Source: Gracilibacillus salinarum
Lineage (GTDB): Bacteria > Bacillota > Bacilli > Bacillales > Amphibacillaceae
Length of the DNA stretch: 64,000 nucleotides
Assembly: GCF_022919575.1 (NCBI RefSeq)
Contig: NZ_CP095071.1
Span: 1,860,001 to 1,924,000, forward strand
Direction of reading: 5' to 3'
The notes below the pieces were generated by a model. It was given only the letters and a program-made list of their open reading frames with translations. It made no database searches and was not told where the DNA came from. A program made the position numbers and the translations under genes. This document shows positions 25,934 through 34,294 of the stretch, one piece after another; positions within the stretch are counted from its first letter, which is position 1; the number at the start of each line of letters is the position of its first letter.

Positions 25934-26896
25934 TCAGATTACGCTGTACAAAGGAGACCTGCCTTGCAGTACCCTTATCAGATTCTCTGCAGCGACTTCC
26001 TCCATTTTTAATCGTGTTGCCATACTTGCACTGCCAATATGGGGTAAGGTAGTCACATTCGGTAATGACACAAATCGATTAGTATTATCAATCGGTTCCT
26101 GTTCAAAAACATCAAGCCCGGCTGCCCATATTTGTTGGTTAGTTAAAGCGTGGTAGAGTGCATCTTCGTTCACAATTCCACCTCTTGATGTATTAATCAA
26201 CATACTCGTTTCTTTCATTAGTTGAAATTCTTTTTCCGCAATCAGGTTTTTCGTTTCTTCGCTATATGGCACCATCACGCATATATAATCTGAAGTTTTG
26301 AACAGTTCTTCCCATTCTAGATATTGAACGCCTAATTCCTGCTCCTCTTTTGGGGAACGATTGCGATTATGGTACACGACATTCATCGCGAATCCGTTAG
26401 CCCTTCTTGCTAAAGCTGATCCAATCCGCCCCATTCCGATAATTCCTAACGTAGCGCCATATACATCTCTTCCTGTTAATTGCATCGGGGACCACGTCTG
26501 CCATTGGTTATTCTTTATATAATCAACAGCTTCGACGATCCGGCGGGCTGTAGCCATTAACAAGGCAAAGGTGAGATCCGCTGTTGTTTCTGTCAATATA
26601 TCAGGAGTATTGGTGACCACAATGTTACGTTCCCTAGCAGCTGTCAGATCAATATTGTTATAACCCACAGCCATATTACTGATCACTTTCAAACGTGGTG
26701 CCAACCTGATGATTTCTTGATCAATCGTTTCCGTGAGCAGACAATAGAGCCCATCTACCTTAGGTACTTCTGCCATTAATACCTCTCTCGGGACAGGAAT
26801 ATCTTCTTTATCCCACATGGACACTTCACAGTATTTTTCCAGCTTTGCTATGATACGATCTTCTAATTTTCTCGTCACATATATTTTTGGTTTCAC
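25934..26896 (-). CDS. D-2-hydroxyacid dehydrogenase (glyoxylate/hydroxypyruvate reductase-like)
   Basis: A 320-residue NAD(P)-dependent dehydrogenase. The dinucleotide motif is TLGIIGMGRIGSALARRA. Catalytic residues sit in NTSRGGIVNEDAL (Arg), DVFEQEP (Glu) and LPHIGSA (His). Such enzymes interconvert glyoxylate or hydroxypyruvate with glycolate or glycerate. It follows the aldehyde dehydrogenase gene by 35 bp, so they are co-transcribed, and it would feed C2 or C3 products of the cluster into central metabolism. Confidence 0.9.
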   Translation of the reverse strand: MKPKIYVTRKLEDRIIAKLEKYCEVSMWDKEDIPVPREVLMAEVPKVDGLYCLLTETIDQEIIRLAPRLKVISNMAVGYNNIDLTAARERNIVVTNTPDILTETTADLTFALLMATARRIVEAVDYIKNNQWQTWSPMQLTGRDVYGATLGIIGMGRIGSALARRANGFAMNVVYHNRNRSPKEEQELGVQYLEWEELFKTSDYICVMVPYSEETKNLIAEKEFQLMKETSMLINTSRGGIVNEDALYHALTNQQIWAAGLDVFEQEPIDNTNRFVSLPNVTTLPHIGSASMATRLKMEEVAAENLIRVLQGRSPLYSVI

Positions 26897-26931
26897 ACAG
26901 AGCTCCCCTTTACTGATAACGAGGATATGCT

Positions 26932-28422
26932 TCAGTACGCCACATACACGGATTTTAATTCTGTAAAAAATTCGATATTAGAACTGCCGATCGAAAATGC
27001 GCCAAAGCCTGAACGCTTGGTACCTCCGAATGGTAAATGTGCCGCGCTTGCTGTTCCATGATTGATATGGACCATTCCTGATTCCACTTTGTCAGCTAAT
27101 TGATGAGCTACGGAAAGTTGCTCGGTAAAGATAGATGCAGCCAACCCGTAATCTACATCATTCGCAACTGCTAATGCCTCTTCCACACTGTCTACTTCTG
27201 TTACCGTTAGAACGGGACCAAATATTTCTTCCTTAGCTATCGTCATAGAAGGACTTACATGATCCAGAAGGGCCGGCTTCATATATGCACCTTGCTTATA
27301 CTGTCCAGATTCTAATAACGCTCCACCGTATCTAAGCTTGGCACCTTCCTGCACACCGATCGCAATGTAGTCCTGCACACTGTCCAAATGTCCTCTGTTG
27401 ATGAGTGGACCCATATCCGCCTTGTCATCCCAGGCCGGACCAATCGTTATATCTTCTAATGCATCAATCAACGCATGGACGAGCTCTTCTTTCTTGTCAC
27501 GTAACACAATCACCCGACTGATGGAAGTACAACGTTGTCCGCTGCAATTACAGGCAGCACTGATGATTTGGGAAGCTACCTGATTTACATCCGCATAATC
27601 TAATACGATAGCAGGGTTTTTTCCGCCTAATTCGAGTTGTGTCTTGGCAAATCTCCCAGAAGCTATTTGATTAATTCGCTTTCCTAAATCAGTAGAGCCG
27701 GTAAAACTGATTCCTTTAACATCCGGGTGAGCAACTAATGGATCACCAACAGCAGATCCACTGCCAACAATCAAGTTTACTACACCATCTGGCACACCGG
27801 CTTCTGTCAGCAATTCCATCAATCTGGCAGATGTCCATGGGGTTGCTGTTGCAGGCTTATACACAACTGTGCAACCATACGCTAATGCAGGTGCAATCTT
27901 ACGAATTGGGGTCACCATAGGGAAATTCCAAGGAGCAATCGCTGCGATCACACCGATCGGTTTTCTGTAAGTGGCGTTCGAGACATTTTCACGTTCAGCC
28001 GGGAGTGTTTTTCCTTCCATCCTGAACGCTTCTCCTGCACAGAAACGCGCCTCCTTCACCGCTCTTGCTACTTCCCCCAATGATTCACTTAACACCTTTC
28101 CTTGCTCTGCAGATACAATAAAAGCTAATTCATGCAAATGTTCTTCCAAAAGATCCGCCACTTTATATAAAATCGCTCCACGATCAGGAGCAGGCACTGC
28201 CGACCAGGCTTCAAACGCATCCTTGGCAGCCGCCACCGCTTGGTTGACATCTTCCTGTGACGATTTAGGAAAACTGGCCAAAGCTTGCTCCGTATTGGCA
28301 GCATTGTATAGGGTATAGGCTTCGTTACTTGCACCAGACACCCACTGGCCATTAATATAATTTCCGTATATACGAGGCTTCAGATGATCTAAGAAGTGTT
28401 GCATTTTTTCTCCAATGGTCAT
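26932..28422 (-). CDS. NAD(P)-dependent aldehyde dehydrogenase
   Basis: A 496-residue ALDH-superfamily enzyme oxidising an aldehyde to an acid. APWNFPMVTP and SFTGSTDLGKRI form the cofactor site, LELGGKNPAIV contains the general-base Glu, and CSGQRCTS the catalytic Cys. I start it at ATG 28422, nine bases after AGGAGGG; the ATG at 28431 is too close to that site. It resembles the succinate-semialdehyde/glycolaldehyde/2,5-dioxovalerate group, but specificity cannot be assigned. It lies between the Fe-alcohol dehydrogenase and 2-hydroxyacid dehydrogenase genes. Confidence 0.9.
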   Translation of the reverse strand: MTIGEKMQHFLDHLKPRIYGNYINGQWVSGASNEAYTLYNAANTEQALASFPKSSQEDVNQAVAAAKDAFEAWSAVPAPDRGAILYKVADLLEEHLHELAFIVSAEQGKVLSESLGEVARAVKEARFCAGEAFRMEGKTLPAERENVSNATYRKPIGVIAAIAPWNFPMVTPIRKIAPALAYGCTVVYKPATATPWTSARLMELLTEAGVPDGVVNLIVGSGSAVGDPLVAHPDVKGISFTGSTDLGKRINQIASGRFAKTQLELGGKNPAIVLDYADVNQVASQIISAACNCSGQRCTSISRVIVLRDKKEELVHALIDALEDITIGPAWDDKADMGPLINRGHLDSVQDYIAIGVQEGAKLRYGGALLESGQYKQGAYMKPALLDHVSPSMTIAKEEIFGPVLTVTEVDSVEEALAVANDVDYGLAASIFTEQLSVAHQLADKVESGMVHINHGTASAAHLPFGGTKRSGFGAFSIGSSNIEFFTELKSVYVAY

Positions 28423-28441
28423 GACACACATCCCTCCTCAC

Positions 28442-29605
28442 TTACTCCATGACTGCTCTGCAAATATTTTTTAAATCTTCAATTGTTGGTTTGACCGGGT
28501 TAATCGGAGTATTTCCAGATAACATCGCTTCCTGCGCCACTTCTTCTAAATCTTCCTCTTTCACGTTAAAGTCCGATAATTTCTGTTTGATTCCAATATC
28601 CTCATTCAGTTTCCTAATTGCACTGACGGATTTTTCAGCCGCTTCCCTGTCAGTTAATCCATCGATTTGCTCTCCAAAGATATGGGCAATTTCAATGAAT
28701 TTGTGCGGATTGCCAATAACATTAAAACGCATTACTTCTGGTAGCAATATCGCATTAACTAATCCATGTGGTATATTGAATTTTGCCCCTAATGGTATGG
28801 CTAATGAATGGGCCAATCCCAGTCGTGTCGTATTGAAGGCCATAGCCGCCATCGTACTCGCCAATAACATGTCTTTTCTCGCATTCAGATTCTCCCCTTG
28901 CACAACGGCGAGCCTTAAGCTACTGGCAATACGTTTCATAGCCTCTAACGATAATGCCTCAGATATCGGCTGTGTTTCTTTATTAACATACGATTCCAAT
29001 GCATGGGTTAAGGCATCCATCCCAGTTGTTGCTGTAAGATGTGGTGGCAAGGTCAGGGTCAGTTCCGGATCCACTAATGCAACAGCAGGACAATTAAACA
29101 TACTGCCGACACTCAATTTCGCTTTTTCTGTTTTGTCGGATAATACCGAGAATCTCGTGATTTCACTCCCAGTCCCAGCAGTAGTTGGAATCGCGATTAC
29201 CGGCTTACCTGGTGCGGGTACTTTATCTAACCCAACATAATCACGGATCTCTCCTCCATTTCCAAGTAAAACGCCAACAGATTTGGCGATATCAAGTGAA
29301 CTTCCACCACCAACACCTACCACAACGTCACAATGCATTTCCCTTGCCACTCGGTAAGCATTAGCGACCGATTCGATCGTTGCTTCTGTCCCGATCTCAC
29401 TAAATATCTGGTAAGGGATGTTTGCCTTCTTCAGCGGCGTCTCGATCCTTTCGATTATGCCAGCGTGTAATACGCCCAGATCACCAACAATTAATACTCT
29501 GTTCCCCTTTACCTCTGTTACATATTGAGCCAGATGCGCTACTTTACCAGCACCAAATTCTATTTTCGTAGGCATTTCATATCTGAATTGATCATTCACT
29601 AGCAT
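28442..29605 (-). CDS. iron-containing alcohol dehydrogenase
   Basis: A 387-residue group-III alcohol dehydrogenase. GVGGGSSLDIAKSVGVLL binds NAD, TTAGTGSEITRFSV follows, and HALESYVNKE plus GLAHSLAIPLGAKFNIPHG carry the metal-binding histidines. It would interconvert an alcohol and an aldehyde (for example glycolaldehyde, lactaldehyde or a hydroxybutyrate semialdehyde), which the aldehyde dehydrogenase 10 bp downstream could oxidise further. Length and motifs are complete. Confidence 0.92.
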   Translation of the reverse strand: MLVNDQFRYEMPTKIEFGAGKVAHLAQYVTEVKGNRVLIVGDLGVLHAGIIERIETPLKKANIPYQIFSEIGTEATIESVANAYRVAREMHCDVVVGVGGGSSLDIAKSVGVLLGNGGEIRDYVGLDKVPAPGKPVIAIPTTAGTGSEITRFSVLSDKTEKAKLSVGSMFNCPAVALVDPELTLTLPPHLTATTGMDALTHALESYVNKETQPISEALSLEAMKRIASSLRLAVVQGENLNARKDMLLASTMAAMAFNTTRLGLAHSLAIPLGAKFNIPHGLVNAILLPEVMRFNVIGNPHKFIEIAHIFGEQIDGLTDREAAEKSVSAIRKLNEDIGIKQKLSDFNVKEEDLEEVAQEAMLSGNTPINPVKPTIEDLKNICRAVME

Positions 29606-29644
29606 GGTTACACACCTTTACTTTCTGTATTAGAATGGATGAAT

Positions 29645-29750
29645 AAAGTGAGACTTTGATCAGGGTGTTAGCGTCTGTTTACTTCCACTTAGCTTTTTTG
29701 GGATACTCGAAACTTGAAGTGGAAGTTTTGCAGACTTAGCACCGTAATAA
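29645..29750. repeat. dispersed intergenic repeat, copy C
   Basis: Starts AAAGTGAGACTTTGATCAG. The internal arms ACTTCCACTT (around 29680) and AAGTGGAAGT (around 29716) are perfectly complementary and are enclosed by GCGTCTG/CAGACTTAGC. It ends ACCGTAATAAAGC. Its right end supplies the last codons and stop of the dehydrogenase gene at 29736. Confidence 0.7.
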
Positions 29751-30809
29751 AGCATCTTCTAACGGTACGCCGTATTTCCTGCCGATTTCGGTTAATTCCT
29801 GTTCTACTTTCAAAGGTAGTGTGATGCCATTCTTTTTTCGTTGTTCGGATATTCTGGTTTCGATCTCACCAGGAATCAGAATTTCCTCGACATCCTCTGC
29901 TTTTGGTTCTGATTTAATAGCTTGAATATATAAGTCCATTCTCTTTTTAAACGTTTGGATATCGATAAACTTGTTAATATCAATGGTGATAAAAAAGTGA
30001 CCTACATTCTGGGGATCCTCCCAGTTCTCATACATATTATGGACATACTTACCAAAGCCGGCACCCGTCAGTACACCTGACAGGATATCGATAAACATCG
30101 AAATACCATATCCTTTTGGCCCCGCTAATGGTAAAACAGAACCCTGTAACGCTTCTTCCGCATTTGTCGTGGCCTTACCATGCTTATCAATCGCCCAACC
30201 TGGTGGAATGCTTTTGCCCTTTTGGGCGGCAACAATAATCTTCCCTCTTGCTACCACACTGGTGGCCATATCTAACAGGAATGGCTGATATTCGCCGCAT
30301 GGAATTCCTACCGCTAACGGATTGGTCCCGATAAACGGCCTTAACCCTCCGGTTGGCGGCATCGTCTGGGATGCGTTAGACATAACAATCGTGACCAAAT
30401 CTTCCTTTACACCTTCTAAAGCATAATAAGCTCCTGTCCCGAAATGATTGGAATGTTTTACACCTACCATGGCGATCCCATTTGCTTTTGCCTTCTTCAT
30501 TGCGAGCTTGAGCGCCTTAGTTCCGACGACAGCACCGAAGTGATTGGCGCCATCGATTAAAGCAGTTGATTCATTTTCTTTTTCGGTACGAATCTTCGCT
30601 GCAGGGTTTATCATGTTGTTCTCGACTCTCTTTAAATAAATAGCGGTTCGCACAACTCCGTGGGAATCTACACCGCGTAAATCTGCCTGAACCAAGGATG
30701 CAGCGACGATATCTGCCTGTTCTTTCTCCACTCCCGCATGAACAAAAATCGAGGAGCAGAAATCCTGCAATTTTTTGTAACTATAGTGATTAACGGGTGT
30801 CATTTCCAC
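29736..30809 (-). CDS. Ldh-family (malate/L-lactate/ureidoglycolate-type) dehydrogenase
   Basis: A 357-residue NAD(P)-dependent 2-hydroxyacid/2-oxoacid oxidoreductase of the LDH2/MDH2 family. LRGVDSHGVVRTAIYLKR, the catalytic-His segment GVKHSNHFGTGAYY, and PFLLDMATSVVARGKI are all typical. Relatives include YiaK (2,3-diketogulonate reductase) and ureidoglycolate dehydrogenase. It overlaps the preceding RraA-like gene by 10 bp. The C-terminal residues (LLRC) and stop codon coincide with the end of dispersed repeat copy C, so the natural end may have been changed by the repeat. Confidence 0.9.
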   Translation of the reverse strand: MEMTPVNHYSYKKLQDFCSSIFVHAGVEKEQADIVAASLVQADLRGVDSHGVVRTAIYLKRVENNMINPAAKIRTEKENESTALIDGANHFGAVVGTKALKLAMKKAKANGIAMVGVKHSNHFGTGAYYALEGVKEDLVTIVMSNASQTMPPTGGLRPFIGTNPLAVGIPCGEYQPFLLDMATSVVARGKIIVAAQKGKSIPPGWAIDKHGKATTNAEEALQGSVLPLAGPKGYGISMFIDILSGVLTGAGFGKYVHNMYENWEDPQNVGHFFITIDINKFIDIQTFKKRMDLYIQAIKSEPKAEDVEEILIPGEIETRISEQRKKNGITLPLKVEQELTEIGRKYGVPLEDALLRC

Positions 30810-31477
30810 TCACACCCTTTATTTTTTAATGTTGCATCTATCCAGGATCGATCCACGCTGCCATTCTCTATAGCCTGAAATGTTTCCCATTCTTTTTTTT
30901 CTTGTGATTTCACCTGATCTAATATGTCAGCGGTTAATGCCTGCGGGATCGCAACCACGCCATCTTCATCACCCAAGATCAAATCACCTGGGTGAATCAC
31001 CATGCCGTCTATTGATACCGGGACATTTATTTCTCCCGGCCCATCTTTGTAAGGCCCTCTGTGTGTGACGCCCTTGGCATATACCGGAAAATCACCATTA
31101 CGGAATGCTGCGGAATCGCGTATCGCTCCATTAATGACAAAGCCGCTGATTCCTTTTTTCTTTGATAATTCCAACATGATCTCACCGACAATTGCATTTG
31201 TTGTATCACCACCGGCATCGACCACTAATACGTCACCATGCTCTGCCAGGTCAATCGCTTTGTGTACCATGAGGTTATCGCCTGGTCTGGTTTTGATGGT
31301 TAATGCTGCACCGAGTAACTTTCCTTTTTGGTAATAAGCGCTTAAACCAGAACCGCCGGAAAACATTCTGTTCATGTTATCACTCACATGTGGTGTCACC
31401 ACATTTTCGAACTTTTGTACCATTGCTGGACTAACCTTTGATTCCCTTGTCAGAATTCTAAACCCTAATGTCTCCAA
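30800..31477 (-). CDS. RraA-like 4-hydroxy-2-oxoacid aldolase-type protein
   Basis: A 225-residue RraA/HMG-aldolase-like protein distinct from the two 231-residue copies. Motifs: PHVSDNMNRM, the active-site loop GDTTNAIVGE and GFVINGAIRDSAAF, with the Arg-Asp pair that binds substrate and metal. In pathways that use this fold the enzyme cleaves a 4-hydroxy-2-oxo acid to pyruvate plus an aldehyde or oxo acid. It sits between RraA copy 2 and the Ldh-family gene, overlapping the latter by 10 bp, so the proteins are probably made together. Confidence 0.87.
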   Translation of the reverse strand: METLGFRILTRESKVSPAMVQKFENVVTPHVSDNMNRMFSGGSGLSAYYQKGKLLGAALTIKTRPGDNLMVHKAIDLAEHGDVLVVDAGGDTTNAIVGEIMLELSKKKGISGFVINGAIRDSAAFRNGDFPVYAKGVTHRGPYKDGPGEINVPVSIDGMVIHPGDLILGDEDGVVAIPQALTADILDQVKSQEKKEWETFQAIENGSVDRSWIDATLKNKGCEWK

Positions 31478-31528
31478 CTACTCATCACCTCTTATGCTTC
31501 ATAAAGATTCAGGAAGATTATTTGCGAA

Positions 31529-32224
31529 TTACTGTACGGTATCGTCTAATTCCCAACCTAATTTCTCATATAATTTCTTGCGTCCTGCTTTATCACCTGC
31601 TAATTCCTGATGCGCATACTTCGCTACGTCCTTAGCATATTTACTTGGCACAACGACGACACCATCACCATCTGCTACGATCACATCATTCGGATAAACA
31701 GCTACACCACCAATGGCGACAGGAATATCTTTCTCATAGTAGCGAATTCTCGTCTGGTCCATTCCTTGTGAGACAAACTTAGACCAGACTGGGATCTGTT
31801 GCATGATCACTTCATCTGTATCCCGAATCCCTCCACCGTTAGTTAAATAGCCGACTACTCCTTTATGGAGATGGTCCAACGTATTATTAGAACCAAGTAT
31901 CCCAACATCTGCCCCTGCGATATCCATAACAATGAAATCCCCTGCTTCAATGTCATGTGCCCATTCATCCGTACAAACCTCACCGTAATACCATTTCGCC
32001 CACTTCGTATACGCATCACCTGTTACATTGGGAACAGGTCCTTCAAATGGTAAATAACGCGCGGTTCTCGCAATGCCAACCACTTTTGTCCGGAATAACG
32101 GACGGATACTATGATCCACTGTCCCATAACCGTGCAGTCCTACCCAGTCCATCCCGTCACGTACATCCGTTACACGTAAATCTTTGTACAATTCCAATAT
32201 TTCTTCTCGGTTAAATTTACTCAT
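31529..32224 (-). CDS. RraA-family protein (aldolase/decarboxylase-like), copy 2
   Basis: A 231-residue near-twin of the protein at 25105-25800: 225 of 231 residues are identical by eye, with changes such as I4F, E to A in VTGDxY and R to K near the end. The G-x-RD motif GGGIRDTDEV is intact. Silent differences are spread along the gene, so both copies have been kept under protein-level selection rather than arising by a very recent duplication. It is first in its gene run, with two GAAATCGATT-type palindromes upstream. Confidence 0.85.
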   Translation of the reverse strand: MSKFNREEILELYKDLRVTDVRDGMDWVGLHGYGTVDHSIRPLFRTKVVGIARTARYLPFEGPVPNVTGDAYTKWAKWYYGEVCTDEWAHDIEAGDFIVMDIAGADVGILGSNNTLDHLHKGVVGYLTNGGGIRDTDEVIMQQIPVWSKFVSQGMDQTRIRYYEKDIPVAIGGVAVYPNDVIVADGDGVVVVPSKYAKDVAKYAHQELAGDKAGRKKLYEKLGWELDDTVQ

Positions 32225-32254
32225 TTGCTTATCGCTCCCTTTTTTGTAATTGAC

Positions 32255-32267
32255 TGAATCGATTTCC
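32255..32267. promoter_or_regulatory. candidate operator, proximal site
   Basis: TGAATCGATTTCC contains the palindromic core AATCGATT and lies 31 bp upstream of the RraA copy 2 start. It matches the perfect site at 32383 in one half and is the size expected of a LacI-family operator. Confidence 0.5.
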
Positions 32268-32382
32268 GAAAACCCTTACATTTATTGTTTAAATAAGTAT
32301 ATAAATCCCTTTCTAATCCTTGAGTGCAGGTATAAGAACTCTTGAGATACAATCAGCTGTTAGTTTGTTCTTTACGTTTTTT

Positions 32383-32395
32383 GGAAATCGATTTC
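32383..32395. promoter_or_regulatory. candidate operator, distal site
   Basis: GGAAATCGATTTC includes the perfect 12-bp palindrome GAAATCGATTTC. It lies 128 bp from the proximal site, a spacing that would allow looping by a tetrameric LacI-type repressor. Confidence 0.5.
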
Positions 32396-32406
32396 TAAAC
32401 AGTGAT

Positions 32407-32432
32407 AAAAAAACAACCATTTTTTAATGGTT
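32407..32432 (-). terminator. terminator of the DUF624 gene
   Basis: Reverse-strand AACCATT (32432-32426) pairs with AATGGTT (32421-32415) and is followed by GTTTTTTT. It lies 10 bp past the stop codon and separates the DUF624 gene from the catabolic operon. Confidence 0.7.
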
Positions 32433-32442
32433 ATAGTTTCAT

Positions 32443-33144
32443 TTATATTGAGTCTTTTTTAATTAATTCCACTTTTTTATGAATTTTATAAAAAACACTG
32501 AAGGTAACAAATGCGATCAAGGATCCTAGAAAAAAGACAATGAGGTATGGTGCATAACGGAAACTGATGTACAGAATTGACAGGTTAAATACACCGATCG
32601 ATACGGTTACAATTGGATTGGTAATAACCATGATAATCGCGTTTTTCATCAGGTTCATCATCGATAATTCATCATGCACAAGCGAGCAGATAAAAAAGAG
32701 TGTGATCATCAGAAATACTATTCCAAGCATGATAAATACCAGTGCTAATGAGGAGCTGATTTGCGTAGTGAAATAGTAGTAATCAATGGCATATATCATC
32801 CAGAAGACTTCTATGATAAGTCCTGCAATGATGCTCTGTTTATAATGCTGTTTCCAATATCTTATATAAGATTTAAACACAGCTATCGTTGTATCTTCCA
32901 TTGTCCACCTTCTTACGACAGCAAATAAGGCGCCAGTAGCAGGAAAGGTAATAAAAGGCGCGAGGATGAACAGTATGCCGATAATACTGATCATTTCCTG
33001 TCTAGTTTCTGCGAATGCTAGATTCACGCTAAACAATATCACTGGTACATTGAATAGCAGCCACATCATATTGGTGAGAGCCAACCTCGTCACCCATTCG
33101 GCGATAGCTTGTATGAGCTTTGTCATTCCAAATTGTATATTCAT
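32443..33144 (-). CDS. DUF624 (YesL-like) membrane protein
   Basis: A 233-residue membrane protein with about five hydrophobic segments. The family pattern WLLFNVPVILFSVNL is followed by FPATGALFAVVRRW and a TIAVFKSY loop. It is related to, but clearly different from, the protein at 3291-3926. AGGAGGATAAC precedes the ATG. Unlike that protein it has its own terminator and is not flanked by a binding protein. Role unknown; such genes usually sit beside sugar importers and sensors. Confidence 0.85.
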   Translation of the reverse strand: MNIQFGMTKLIQAIAEWVTRLALTNMMWLLFNVPVILFSVNLAFAETRQEMISIIGILFILAPFITFPATGALFAVVRRWTMEDTTIAVFKSYIRYWKQHYKQSIIAGLIIEVFWMIYAIDYYYFTTQISSSLALVFIMLGIVFLMITLFFICSLVHDELSMMNLMKNAIIMVITNPIVTVSIGVFNLSILYISFRYAPYLIVFFLGSLIAFVTFSVFYKIHKKVELIKKDSI

Positions 33145-33548
33145 CTATGTTATCCTCCTGTTCTTTATTTGAAAACTATTTTTAGAATGCTAGTATTAGA
33201 TGGATATGATGGTTTTACTAATATATTCTTAAAAGCATTCTGGAGTAGGGAAAGTTCTATTCTTCTAATTCCCCATCAAATGGATCAACAGATTCGAAAA
33301 CTGATTACTATCCACACCTTTGATAAATCCAAACGATAGTCTACTTCCCCATACCTCTCTTCTTCTACTACCGAAAACTAAATATTTGCATAATCTCACT
33401 TACGAAAAGAGAATACAGTCCCACCTGATATTTTCCTCTTTCATAAATAAGGAGGTGTGTGACAAATGTTCTAACATCATATAATTAAAAATACCTATTT
33501 TGTAACATTTGTGGTAATATGGAATTAATTTAAATGGAGGGGATAAAA
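33145..33548. other. intergenic region between divergent genes
   Basis: AT-rich sequence between the reverse DUF624 gene and the forward gene at 33549. TATAAT occurs at about 33480 with only a weak upstream -35. GGAGGGG at 33536-33542 serves the forward gene. No small gene with a ribosome site was seen. Confidence 0.4.
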
Positions 33549-33989
33549 TTGGGTTTTAAACAAAAATTCACAGGGTGGTTTATTAAAGTAGCATTTCCTT
33601 TTATAAAAAAATTGTTAATTAGATATGCAGATGAAATTATTGAATTTATTATCTCTTATATGAAAAAAGCATTTTCTAAAAGAAAGCAAGAGAAAAAACA
33701 ACAGTATGAGGAAGAAATTAGAGAAAAAGAAACACAAATGAAGCAGACTTCTAATGAAAGTATCAGAGCCAGATTAGAAAAAGAAATTATAAAATTAAAA
33801 AGTCAATTAGAAGCAAATGAAGAATTAATCGAAGAGCTATATAAAATTATGAATAGCAGCAAATCAAAGATAAAAGAAGATATAATACATAATACCAACA
33901 ATTTAAAAGCAAATGATTTTATAGATAAGAAAAGTAATGAATTAAAGTTAGATCAATCTAAACAGCTCTTAGATACTAGAGAATTTTAA
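33549..33989 (+). CDS. small amphipathic/coiled-coil protein of unknown function
   Basis: I do not recognise this 146-residue protein. The first 40 residues are amphipathic and aromatic (GFKQKFTGWFIKVAFPFIKK, then a YADEIIEFIISYMKK helix) and could lie along a membrane. Residues from about 45 to 105 form a Lys/Glu-rich coiled coil, and the tail is polar. I prefer the TTG start at 33549 because GGAGGGG lies 6 nt upstream; an ATG at 33534 overlaps that site. It stands alone on the forward strand, and codon use is more AT-rich than in its neighbours, hinting at transfer. Confidence 0.6.
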   Translation: MGFKQKFTGWFIKVAFPFIKKLLIRYADEIIEFIISYMKKAFSKRKQEKKQQYEEEIREKETQMKQTSNESIRARLEKEIIKLKSQLEANEELIEELYKIMNSSKSKIKEDIIHNTNNLKANDFIDKKSNELKLDQSKQLLDTREF

Positions 33990-34146
33990 GTTTAGCATAA
34001 TTTTGATTATGGCCACTGAAATGTACCACGTCTGACACATTTTTACCACCTAGTGCCAAAGAGTGTAACAGTACATATTAGTATATAGGCGAAAAAATGA
34101 TAAATATAATAAATTTTTAAGTAAGCAAGTAATTAAAACATAATTA

Positions 34147-34189
34147 AAAAGCCCTACAGATTACTTACCTCATAATCTGTAGGGCTTTT
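34147..34189. terminator. bidirectional terminator
   Basis: A perfect 17-bp stem (34147-34163 with 34173-34189), flanked by A residues on one side and T residues on the other, lies between two converging genes. It can stop transcription from both 33549-33989 and 34295-37415. Confidence 0.9.
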
Positions 34190-34294
34190 AATATATTATA
34201 TTTAAGAAACATTGTTAACATTAATTCCTTCACCAATTCTTTTTAATGTATGGAGTATAATTCAAATTCCAAATGCTACCTTGTTATGGTATAA

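Noticed and set aside
28449..29240. 263-codon forward frame antisense to the Fe-alcohol dehydrogenase
   Set aside because: The reverse strand encodes a complete, motif-rich dehydrogenase. The antisense frame has no ribosome site or recognisable fold and is a codon-bias shadow.
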